Shown here piece by piece: positions 1-6,022 of a stretch of DNA of 11,248 nucleotides. The translations under genes were made by a program, and so were the position numbers. Every line of letters starts with the position of its first letter. The stretch's first letter is position 1. Source of the DNA: Actinomycetales bacterium (GTDB lineage: Bacteria > Actinomycetota > Actinomycetes > Actinomycetales > Beutenbergiaceae); the NCBI GenBank assembly GCA_016649925.1, contig JAENWO010000046.1:1-11248 (forward strand). Direction: 5' to 3'. The notes beneath the pieces are model-generated. The model saw only the letters and a list, made by a program, of their open reading frames with translations, searched no databases and was not told the DNA's origin.

Positions 1-8
1 AAGTTCGT

Positions 9-48
9 CGAGTAGCGCGGTCGAGAACCGAGTAGCGCGGTCGAGAAG
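9..48. repeat. 20-bp tandem repeat, two copies
   Basis: Two adjacent 20-bp units (9-28 and 29-48) share the core gagtagcgcggtcgagaa and differ only at their last base. The array lies at the window edge, so more copies may lie to the left. It is intergenic, downstream of the minus-strand gene that ends at 89. I see no insertion-sequence ends or hairpin that would give it a function. Confidence 0.85.
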
Positions 49-53
49 GGCCG

Positions 54-83
54 GCGGTGCGGCGCGGAAGTGCGGTGCGGCGC
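54..83. repeat. 12-bp direct repeat at an 18-bp period
   Basis: The 12-mer gcggtgcggcgc occurs at 54-65 and again at 72-83, separated by ggaagt. It directly follows the 20-bp pair and sits just downstream of the stop codon of the minus-strand gene at 89. It may be a degenerate tandem duplication; no function is apparent. Confidence 0.7.
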
Positions 84-88
84 TCAGC

Positions 89-550
89 TCAGGGCAGGTA
101 CTCGTCGTAGGGCGCAAGGGTGCCGTCCAGGACTGGGACGCCCACCGTCACCGAGCCCGACTCGGGTGAGGAGATCTGGACGTCGAGGATCGCCCCCGGA
201 GGAGCAGCCACGGAGGCGATGCTCACCGACTCGTGGTCAGGCCCGAACAGGGTGGTCGAGTTCGCGCTCACGTCCACGGGCAACGCGCCGCTAGAGCCCT
301 CGAAAATGAAGTCGACGGTGGTGTCGTCGGCGGTGTGGTTCGTCACCCCGCCGAGCAGGACGCCCTCGGCGCCCTCCCCGGTGGTGAGGACCATGAGGTT
401 CACGGCCGTGAGCTGGTCACCGAGCTCCACGCGCACACCGTCGCTCGCCGTGTACGGTATCTGCGTCGTGATCGGGGCGCACGCGGCGGCGCTCAGGGCC
501 GCGGCGGCGATGACCAGGGCGGCCAGGGGACGTCGGGGGATACGAGCCAC
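89..550 (-). CDS. Putative secreted lipoprotein, unknown function
   Basis: I do not recognise a family for this 153-residue protein. The GTG start at 550 was chosen because AAAGGAG (557-563) sits about 6 nt upstream and the product then begins with a signal peptide: IPRRP, a hydrophobic Leu/Ala stretch, then SAAAC with Cys24. The site has Ala rather than Leu at -3, so lipidation is likely but not certain. The mature part is acidic, rich in Val, Thr and Ser, and has alternating hydrophobic residues that suggest a small beta-sandwich domain exported to the cell surface. It contains only one cysteine, the candidate lipidation site. A longer in-frame ORF reaches 703, but that extension lacks a ribosome site and has unlikely composition. 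The gene diverges from carD with 237 bp between them. Confidence is high that it is a gene and low on function. Confidence 0.75.
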   Translation of the reverse strand: MARIPRRPLAALVIAAAALSAAACAPITTQIPYTASDGVRVELGDQLTAVNLMVLTTGEGAEGVLLGGVTNHTADDTTVDFIFEGSSGALPVDVSANSTTLFGPDHESVSIASVAAPPGAILDVQISSPESGSVTVGVPVLDGTLAPYDEYLP

Positions 551-556
551 GGGACT

Positions 557-563
557 CTCCTTT
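557..563 (-). promoter_or_regulatory. Ribosome binding site deciding the lipoprotein start
   Basis: On the minus strand this reads AAAGGAG, placed about 6 nt before a GTG codon. It fixes the start at 550 rather than the farther in-frame start at 703, which would add 51 residues ahead of the signal peptide. Confidence 0.75.
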
Positions 564-749
564 CGTGGCGCCCAGCGCGGGCACGGATCTGCACCGAAGC
601 GTAGTGCCTGATGAGCGTGTCCCGCCGTCATCACAGCTCGGGATCGGCCCGCGCGGCGGCACCGGGGCGGCCTGACTCCCGGGGCCGCCGCACCTGTGCC
701 CATGACCTGCGCAAACGCTCGACGACCGCGATTTTCTGCCGATCTCCCG

Positions 750-758
750 TGGTAAACT
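750..758 (+). promoter_or_regulatory. Extended -10 promoter of carD-ispD-ispF
   Basis: TGGTAAACT matches an extended -10 element (TGn followed by TAnnnT). The expected transcription start is about 7 nt downstream, near 765, leaving a leader of roughly 23 nt. There is no good -35 hexamer 16-18 bp upstream (the spacing points to gatttt), which fits an extended -10 promoter. It probably drives the whole carD-ispD-ispF transcript. Confidence 0.6.
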
Positions 759-787
759 CAGCACTTGCGAAAGGGGAGTGCGAGCAC

Positions 788-1270
788 ATGACCTTCACAG
801 TCGGCGAGACCGTCGTCTACCCGCATCACGGTGCGGCCCTCATCGAGGATATCTCCAAGAAATTCATCCGAGGCGAGGAAAAGCTCTACCTCCGGCTCAA
901 GGTGGCACAGGGTGACCTGACCATCGAGGTGCCTGCCGAGAACATCGACCTCGTCGGAGTCCGCGACGTCGTCGGCCGCGAGGGACTCGAGAAGGTCTTC
1001 GAGGTGCTGCGCGCGCCCTACACCGAGGAGCCGACCAACTGGTCCCGCCGGTACAAGGCGAACGTCGAGAAGATCGCCTCGGGCGATGTCATCAAGGTGG
1101 CCGAGGTGGTGCGGGACCTGTCACGTCGGGACCAGGACCGTGGTCTCTCGGCCGGTGAGAAGCGCATGCTCTCCCGCGCGCGCCAGATCCTCGTCTCCGA
1201 GCTCGCCCTGGCGGAGCACACCGAGGAGGAGAAGGCCGAGGCCATCCTCGACGAGGTCCTCGCCTCCTGA
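788..1270 (+). CDS. carD: CarD family RNA polymerase-binding transcription regulator
   Basis: This is a 160-residue member of the CarD/CdnL family, which binds the RNA polymerase beta subunit and stabilises open promoter complexes, including those for rRNA. The N-terminal Tudor-like RNAP-interaction domain (about 1-55) contains VGETVVYPHHGAA, the family signature. The C-terminal helical DNA-binding domain carries EEPTNWSRRYKAN with Trp85, the residue that in the mycobacterial protein wedges into the upstream edge of the bubble; it falls at the same number here. Length also matches (about 162 in M. tuberculosis). The ATG at 788 was chosen because GAAAGGGGAG lies about 9 nt upstream; the open frame extends back to 611 with no family similarity. 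ispD follows after 19 nt, suggesting one transcript. Confidence 0.96.
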   Translation: MTFTVGETVVYPHHGAALIEDISKKFIRGEEKLYLRLKVAQGDLTIEVPAENIDLVGVRDVVGREGLEKVFEVLRAPYTEEPTNWSRRYKANVEKIASGDVIKVAEVVRDLSRRDQDRGLSAGEKRMLSRARQILVSELALAEHTEEEKAEAILDEVLAS

Positions 1271-1289
1271 CCCGCGGACGGGGCCGCAG

Positions 1290-1994
1290 GTGAGCACCGG
1301 CGCGATCCTCACGGCTGCCGGTTCCGGATCACGGCTCGGCTCGGCGCTGCCCAAGGCGCTCGTCGAGCTCGACGGCGTCCCTCTGGTCGCGCACGCCGCG
1401 CGCCGGTTGGCCGAGTCCGGGTTGGTGCGTGCGCTCGTCATCATGTGCCCGCCCGGCTTCGCCGAGCGGGTCTTCGACGCCGTTGCGCCGTTCTGCACGA
1501 TCCCCTTCACGGTGGTCGACGGCGGAGCGACGCGACAGGCGTCGGTCGCGGCCGGGCTCGCTGCGCTCGCCGACGTCGACGACGTGGTCCTCGTGCATGA
1601 CGCCGCCCGACCGCTGGCATCCGTCGACCTCATCGGCCGCCTGGTCGCCGCGATCGAGGCGGGCTTCGACGCCGTCGTCCCGGGGATACCGGTCGTCGAC
1701 ACCATCAAGGAGGTCGACGGCTCCGCCGTGCCACGTGCGCTCGCCACCCTGCGGCGCTCACGGCTGCGCGCGATCCAGACGCCTCAGGCCTTCCGGACGG
1801 CCGTGCTCGTGGCCGCGCACACGGCCGGAGCGCACCGCGCGCGCTCGGAGGAGTCCGCGGCCAGCGATGACGCCGCTCTGGTCGAGTCCGCCGGTACCGT
1901 GGTCCATGTCATCGAGGGTGAGGACTGCGCCATGAAGATCACCACCGCGCGTGACCTGGCGATCGCCGCGCTGCTGCTGGAGGAGAGCCGATGA
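1290..1994 (+). CDS. ispD: 2-C-methyl-D-erythritol 4-phosphate cytidylyltransferase
   Basis: IspD joins CTP and methylerythritol phosphate to give CDP-methylerythritol and pyrophosphate (EC 2.7.7.60), the third step of the MEP isoprenoid pathway in the cytosol. The 234-residue protein is of normal length. It has the N-terminal nucleotide-binding loop LTAAGSGSRLGSALPKAL with Arg15 and Lys22 in catalytic positions, the HDAARPL block, IQTPQAFR, SDDAALVE, and the C-terminal GEDCAMKITTARDL with the substrate-contacting Lys. The more common residue before the KIT block is Asn; here the stretch reads CAMKIT. The GTG at 1290 places the nucleotide loop at the usual distance from the N terminus; a weak GGACGGGG precedes it. 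The open frame continues upstream into carD but shows no homology there. The stop overlaps the ispF start as ATGA, indicating translational coupling. Confidence 0.95.
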   Translation: MSTGAILTAAGSGSRLGSALPKALVELDGVPLVAHAARRLAESGLVRALVIMCPPGFAERVFDAVAPFCTIPFTVVDGGATRQASVAAGLAALADVDDVVLVHDAARPLASVDLIGRLVAAIEAGFDAVVPGIPVVDTIKEVDGSAVPRALATLRRSRLRAIQTPQAFRTAVLVAAHTAGAHRARSEESAASDDAALVESAGTVVHVIEGEDCAMKITTARDLAIAALLLEESR

Positions 1995-2548
1995 GCCTCC
2001 CCCGCACGGGCCTCCCCCGCACGGGCCTCCCCCGCACGGGCCTCCCCCGCACGGGCCTCCCCCGCACGGGCCTCCCCCGCACGGGCCTCGGCGTGGACGT
2101 GCACGCGTTCGCCACGGACGGCCGCACCGGACTCGCGCTCGCCGGCCTGCAGTTCCCCGACGAGCCGGCTCTGGAGGGTCACTCCGACGGCGACGTCGCC
2201 GCCCATGCCGTCGCCGACGCCCTGTTCAGCGCCGCCGGGCTGGGGGACCTCGGGTCCAACTTCGGCACGAGCGACCCGGGCTGGGCCGGAGCTTCCGGGA
2301 TCCGCCTGCTCGGCGAGGCGGCGGCGCGCGTGCGGGCCGCCGGGTTCGAGATCGGCAACGTCGCCGTCCAGGTCATCGGCAACCGGCCGAAGCTCGCACC
2401 GCGCCGGGCCGAGGCGGAGGCTGCCCTCTCGGGTGCCGTCGGCGCGCCGGTGTCCGTCAGCGCGACGACCACCGACGCTCTCGGGTTCACCGGCCGCGGT
2501 GAGGGCCTGGCCGCGATCGCCACGGCATTGGTCATCCCGACGGACTGA
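1991..2548 (+). CDS. ispF: 2-C-methyl-D-erythritol 2,4-cyclodiphosphate synthase with LPRTG-repeat N terminus
   Basis: IspF cyclises CDP-methylerythritol 2-phosphate to methylerythritol cyclodiphosphate with release of CMP (EC 4.6.1.12), a few steps after IspD. The catalytic core begins at residue 33 and is complete. Metal ligands Asp36 and His38 lie in GVDVHAF and His72 lies in HSDGDVAAH; ATTTDALGFTGRGEG closes the active site. The protein has 185 residues, against about 155-160 for the family. The excess is a tail of M-S followed by six exact LPRTG copies (residues 3-32), encoded by 15-bp repeats. GGAGGAGA lies about 5-6 nt before the ATG, and the start overlaps the ispD stop by 4 nt. The next possible start, a GTG at 2093 just before DVH, would remove the first beta strand, so the repeats are almost certainly translated. 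IspF is a homotrimer, so the tail would be present three times. Confidence 0.95.
   Translation: MSLPRTGLPRTGLPRTGLPRTGLPRTGLPRTGLGVDVHAFATDGRTGLALAGLQFPDEPALEGHSDGDVAAHAVADALFSAAGLGDLGSNFGTSDPGWAGASGIRLLGEAAARVRAAGFEIGNVAVQVIGNRPKLAPRRAEAEAALSGAVGAPVSVSATTTDALGFTGRGEGLAAIATALVIPTD
1997..2086 (+). repeat. Six identical 15-bp tandem repeats inside ispF
   Basis: The unit ctcccccgcacgggc occurs six times without a single mismatch, starting 6 nt after the ispF ATG. A partial seventh copy (ctc) supplies Leu33. At 15 bp every gain or loss of a unit keeps the ispF frame. Identity at all positions, including synonymous ones, points to recent expansion, probably from an ancestral single LPRTG segment (inference). 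Confidence 0.98.
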
Positions 2549-2599
2549 GGCGCCGCGGAGCTGCTGGTCAGGTGAGCGTCGTGCGCACGGCCACCCGGC

Positions 2600-3517
2600 T
2601 CAGCCCTTGACCGCCCCGCCCGTGATGCCGCGGACGAAGTACCGCTGCAGCGCGAAGAACACGATGATCGGGATGACCATCGAGACGAACGCAGCCGCCG
2701 TGACGAACTGCCAGTTCCCACCGAAGTTCGTCGTCAGGTTCGCCAACGTCACCGAGAGGGGATGGTTCGCCGGGACGGGTCCGAGATAGACCAGGGCGAC
2801 GAGCAGGTCGTTCCAGACCCACAGGAACTGGAAGATCACCAGCGACGCGATCACCGGCACGCTCATCGGCAGGACGAGCCGGAAGAAGATCGTCGCGTGC
2901 CCGGCGCCGTCGATCTCGGCGGCCTCGAACAGCTCCCGCGGCAGGCCGCCGATGTAGTTGCGCAGCAGGAACACCGCGAACGGCAGGCCATAGCCGGTGT
3001 GCGCCAGCCAGACGGCCAGGATCGTGCCGTTGAGCTCGTACCCGCCGATCGAGGCGTCACGGAACAGGCTGAGCACAGGGATGAGCGTGACCTGGAGCGG
3101 CACCACCAGCAGGCCGACGACGAGGAGGAAGAGCGCGTCGCGTCCCGGGAAGTGCATCCAGGCGAACGCGTACGCGGCGAAGGAGGAGATCATGACGACG
3201 AGCACCGTGGCGGGGATCGTGATGAAGAAGCTGTTCAGGAAGGAGTCCCAGAAGCCGCCGCGGGTGAGCACGTACTCGTAGTTGCTGAACGTGAACTCCC
3301 ACGGCGGGATGAACGCCGTCCACCAGCCGCTGGAGTTGGTCGCCTGTGCGGTCCGGAACGACGCCACGAACAGGCCGATCGCCGGCAACGCCCAGGCGAT
3401 CGTGATGAGCGCGAGGACGATGTGCAGCGGGGCCCGCCGCCGGCGCCGGGAGCCGCGGCGCGGCTCTCCCGTCGAAGCGGGTAGGTCGGTGGAGACCGGG
3501 ACCGTGACCTGGCTCAT
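2600..3517 (-). CDS. Sugar ABC transporter permease, MalG/AglG type
   Basis: This is an inner-membrane subunit of a carbohydrate importer, 305 residues long. The N terminus is a basic, unstructured stretch (RRGSRRRRR near 20-28), followed by a first membrane segment at about 31-53 and five more. The cytoplasmic EAA loop, which docks on the ATPase, is at about 198-218 (FEAAEIDGAGHATIFFRLVLP) and is intact. The C-terminal YFVRGITGGAVKG is typical of MalG-like permeases of the CUT1 family. The ATG at 3517 follows AGGAGGAACGTCG and overlaps the stop of the upstream permease as ATGA, so the two are translationally coupled and should form a heterodimer. It is last in the operon and converges with ispF across a 51-bp gap that has no clear terminator. 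The substrate cannot be read from this subunit. Confidence 0.92.
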   Translation of the reverse strand: MSQVTVPVSTDLPASTGEPRRGSRRRRRAPLHIVLALITIAWALPAIGLFVASFRTAQATNSSGWWTAFIPPWEFTFSNYEYVLTRGGFWDSFLNSFFITIPATVLVVMISSFAAYAFAWMHFPGRDALFLLVVGLLVVPLQVTLIPVLSLFRDASIGGYELNGTILAVWLAHTGYGLPFAVFLLRNYIGGLPRELFEAAEIDGAGHATIFFRLVLPMSVPVIASLVIFQFLWVWNDLLVALVYLGPVPANHPLSVTLANLTTNFGGNWQFVTAAAFVSMVIPIIVFFALQRYFVRGITGGAVKG

Positions 3518-4488
3518 CGACGTTCCTCCTGCTGCCGGAACCGCTTGACGTTGAGCATCATCACGGGCACGGTGGCGACCAGCAGGATGACCGCGAGCGT
3601 CGCCGCGCGGCCCTGCTGCCCGGCCGTGAACAGCTCGCCGTACATCGCATTGGCGATCACCTCCGTGCCGAAGTTCCCGTTGGTCATGACGTAGACGATG
3701 TCGAAGGTCTTCAGCGCGAAGATCACCACGGTCGTGGCGACCACGGCGATCGTCGGGGCGAGCAGGGGCAGGATGACGAACCGGAACACCTGCCGCTCGT
3801 TCGCGCCGTCGATCCGGGAGGCCTCGAGCAGCTCCGGGCTGATGCCCTTGAGGCCCGCCGAGAGGATGACCATGGCGAGCCCGGTGAGCATCCACACGCC
3901 GACGATGATCAGCATGACGTTGTTCCACGGCGCGGTGCTCAGCCACGCGACCCGGGGCCCGCCGACGCCGGTGATCACGGCGTTGAGGGTCCCGACCGTG
4001 GGGTTGAGCTCGTACATCAGGCGCCAGATCACCCCGGCCGCGACGAAGCTGATCGCCATCGGCAGGAACACCACGGACTTGACTACCACCTCGTACCTCA
4101 CGCGGTCCACGAGCACCGCGACGAGCAGGCCCAGGCCGACGACGAGGACGGGCAGCAGGATCGCCCACAGGATGTTGTTGCGCAATGCCACCAGCGTGTC
4201 GTTGCGGGTGAAGAACCACGCGTAGTTCTCCAGACCGACGAAGGCATCACCCCGGCGGTTCTGGAAGCTGCGGATCACGGTCGCGATGGCTGGGTAGACG
4301 AGGAAGACCCCGAGGAAGATCAGGGCCGGCGTCACCCACAGCCACGGCCGGACGCCGCCGGCGATGCGTCTGGGCAGACGCCCCACGACGGCCTCGACCG
4401 CCAGGATGTACCCCGCCAGTGCGGCCGGCACGACGAGAACGACGACGAGTGCGAGCGCGACACGGTTGCCGAGAAGATCAGCGAGCAC
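3514..4488 (-). CDS. Sugar ABC transporter permease, MalF/AglF type
   Basis: This 324-residue protein is the partner permease of the same CUT1-type importer. An extra hydrophobic segment at about 10-36 precedes the conserved core, which starts near WLWVTPALIFLGVFLVYPA (50-68). The EAA loop is at about 222-243 (EASRIDGANERQVFRFVILPL). The GTG at 4488 was chosen because AAAGGAG sits 6 nt upstream; an in-frame ATG at 4530 exists but lies inside a strong hairpin and has no ribosome site. It follows the binding-protein gene after 60 nt and overlaps the next permease by 4 nt. No ATPase gene is present; many actinobacteria share one MsiK-type ATPase among several sugar importers, which is my inference here. 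Confidence 0.92.
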   Translation of the reverse strand: MLADLLGNRVALALVVVLVVPAALAGYILAVEAVVGRLPRRIAGGVRPWLWVTPALIFLGVFLVYPAIATVIRSFQNRRGDAFVGLENYAWFFTRNDTLVALRNNILWAILLPVLVVGLGLLVAVLVDRVRYEVVVKSVVFLPMAISFVAAGVIWRLMYELNPTVGTLNAVITGVGGPRVAWLSTAPWNNVMLIIVGVWMLTGLAMVILSAGLKGISPELLEASRIDGANERQVFRFVILPLLAPTIAVVATTVVIFALKTFDIVYVMTNGNFGTEVIANAMYGELFTAGQQGRAATLAVILLVATVPVMMLNVKRFRQQEERR

Positions 4489-4513
4489 CTTCGACTCCTT
4501 TGTACCCTGGTGC

Positions 4514-4540
4514 CGGGGCCGCGGATGCACCGCGGCCCCG
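4514..4540 (-). promoter_or_regulatory. Intercistronic hairpin between binding protein and permease genes
   Basis: This is a perfect 11-bp inverted repeat (4514-4524 with 4530-4540) around a 5-nt loop, almost all G-C. It lies between the stop of the binding-protein gene and the ribosome site of the first permease. No T run follows on the minus strand, so it is not a classic intrinsic terminator. Its position matches the malE-malF type of element, which protects the upstream mRNA and lowers downstream expression so that the binding protein exceeds the membrane subunits. Confidence 0.8.
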
Positions 4541-4548
4541 ATCTCGAC

Positions 4549-5874
4549 TCATCCGCTGTAGGCGTCGGACTGGACGGTGTCGAGATTCGCCAGGATCGAG
4601 TCCAGGTCACCCTGGTTCTGGGCGAAGGCGACGATCGCCTGGAAGAAGGCGTCGTTCAGGGCGCCGGGGAACTGGTCCGATCCGTCGAAGCGGAACGTCT
4701 CGGCCTCCTGGAGGATCTCGGCGGACTTCCGGGATGCCTCGTCCGGGTAGGCGTCCAGCGGGACGCCGTCGTTGGCAGAGATGAACCCGCCGCGCTCGAC
4801 CCAGATCTGCTGTGCCTCGGGGGTGAGCAGATACTCGATGAGTGACTGCGCCTCCGGGGTGTCGTTGAACATGCCGACCAGGTCGCCGCCACCGGTGACG
4901 CTCCCACCGAATGAGGGGTCGATGTCCGGGAATGGGAAGAAGTCGTACTGCTCCGGGGTGACACCGGCCTCGTTCGCGAAGAAGTCGGTGATGAAGGATG
5001 CCTGGTGATGCAGGAGGCACCCGGGCGGGTCCTCGAACATCGGGTTCGCGGCCCGGCCGAAGTTCGTGTTGACGATGTAGTCCGGACCGCCGTAGGAGGC
5101 GTCCAGCGCCGCGCCGAAGGTCTCGAATGCCGCCCGGATCTCGGGCGAGGTCCACGCCTGCTCGCCTGCGACCCAGGCGTCGTAGACGTCGGGGCCGGCC
5201 TGGCGCAGGACGATGTCCTCGATCCAGTCGGTGCCGGGCCAGCCCGAGGCTGCGCCGGACTCCAGGCCGATGCACCACGTCGCGGTCTCGCCCGTGGCCG
5301 CGCCCTCCGCAGCCGCCGTGAGGTCGTCCCAGGTGGCCGGAGGCTCCTCGGCGGTCCACGCGGCGGTGTTGTAGAAGATCAGGCCCTTGACCGCTGCCTT
5401 GGTGAAGACCCCGATGAGCGTGCCGTCCTCGGCGGTACCGAGTTCGGCGAAGCCCGCGGGAGTCGCAGAGGAGTACGCGTCGAGGTCGACGAAGTCCAGG
5501 GGCTGCAGTGCGCCCTGGTCGTACCACTCCTTCATGAGCCCGGGTCCGGGGATGCCGGCGACGTCGGGCAGGTTGCCCGAGGCGATGCCGGTCGTCAGCT
5601 GTGTCTGCAGGTCGCGGGAGCCGGTGTACTCCACCGTCACGCCGGTCTCCTCCTCCCAGGGGGCCACCATCGCGAGGAAGGAGTCCTGTTCGGTGCCGCT
5701 CCACGAGCCGACGACGCTGACGGTGCCGCTCAGCTCACCATCCCCGCCACCCCCGCCGTCCCCGCCGTCCCCGCCGTCCCCGCCGTCCCCGGCTCCACTG
5801 CACCCGGCGAGGACGAGGGCAACGCCCGCGACTCCCACGCCGAGTGCGCGGATCTGTGATCTGGTCGATCTCAT
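4549..5874 (-). CDS. Sugar ABC transporter substrate-binding lipoprotein, AglE-like
   Basis: This is the extracellular binding subunit of the importer, 441 residues and of typical length for the family. The signal peptide ends in a good lipobox, LVLAGC, with Cys25. A flexible linker of Gly-Gly-Asp repeats follows (about 26-46). The folded domain starts with GTVSVVGSWSGTEQDSF; SRDLQTQL, GNLPDVAGIPGPGLM and the C-terminal EYLLTPEAQQIWVERGGFIS are characteristic of family 1 solute-binding proteins, and the early blocks resemble alpha-glucoside binding proteins (AglE). The ligand assignment is tentative. The ATG at 5874 follows AGGAGGAACACC. The frame stays open upstream to 6612, through the remains of an esterase gene, but the signal peptide and ribosome site fix the true start. 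It is the first gene of the importer operon. Confidence 0.93.
   Translation of the reverse strand: MRSTRSQIRALGVGVAGVALVLAGCSGAGDGGDGGDGGDGGGGGDGELSGTVSVVGSWSGTEQDSFLAMVAPWEEETGVTVEYTGSRDLQTQLTTGIASGNLPDVAGIPGPGLMKEWYDQGALQPLDFVDLDAYSSATPAGFAELGTAEDGTLIGVFTKAAVKGLIFYNTAAWTAEEPPATWDDLTAAAEGAATGETATWCIGLESGAASGWPGTDWIEDIVLRQAGPDVYDAWVAGEQAWTSPEIRAAFETFGAALDASYGGPDYIVNTNFGRAANPMFEDPPGCLLHHQASFITDFFANEAGVTPEQYDFFPFPDIDPSFGGSVTGGGDLVGMFNDTPEAQSLIEYLLTPEAQQIWVERGGFISANDGVPLDAYPDEASRKSAEILQEAETFRFDGSDQFPGALNDAFFQAIVAFAQNQGDLDSILANLDTVQSDAYSG
5751..5786 (-). repeat. 9-bp tandem repeat encoding the Gly-Gly-Asp linker
   Basis: Four exact copies of ccccgccgt (plus strand) are followed on the permease side by one degenerate copy at 5742-5750. 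Read on the minus strand they encode repeating D-G-G directly after the lipidated cysteine of the binding protein. The unit is a multiple of 3, so copy changes alter only tether length. Confidence 0.9.
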
Positions 5875-5938
5875 GGTGTTCCTCCTGTGCTCTCCGGCCG
5901 GCCGCGCCGAACACGATCGCCGGCGACCGTCGACCCCA

Positions 5939-5967
5939 ACGATGCTGGGCCTGTCCTCCGCTGTCAA
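5939..5967 (-). promoter_or_regulatory. Candidate promoter of the importer operon
   Basis: On the minus strand a perfect TTGACA (5962-5967) is followed by a 17-bp spacer and CATCGT (5939-5944), a weak -10 with A2, T3 and T6 matching. The predicted start is near 5932. Two CCCTTG copies exactly 10 bp apart overlap and precede the -35 (5965-5970 and 5975-5980), and a perfect 10-bp palindrome TCGCCGGCGA lies just past the start at 5917-5926. Either could be a regulator site; no regulator gene is in the window. Confidence 0.5.
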
Positions 5968-6022
5968 GGGTGCACAAGGGCACGGTCTGGTCACGGTTTC
6001 GCGGGGTCGGTGGGCCCCGTCG

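Noticed and set aside
666..689. 7-bp hairpin (ggcggcc/ggccgcc, 10-nt loop) upstream of carD
   Set aside because: It has no T run, lies upstream of the predicted promoter and is expected by chance at this GC content.
1997..2086. LPRTG repeats as sortase (LPXTG) sorting signals
   Set aside because: They are N-terminal in a cytosolic enzyme, with no signal peptide, no following hydrophobic segment and no basic tail; the match to LPXTG is coincidental.
2549..2599. Bidirectional terminator between convergent ispF and permease genes (cgtgcgcacg)
   Set aside because: The palindrome leaves at most a 3-bp stem with a usable loop, and nothing stronger is visible in the 51 bp.
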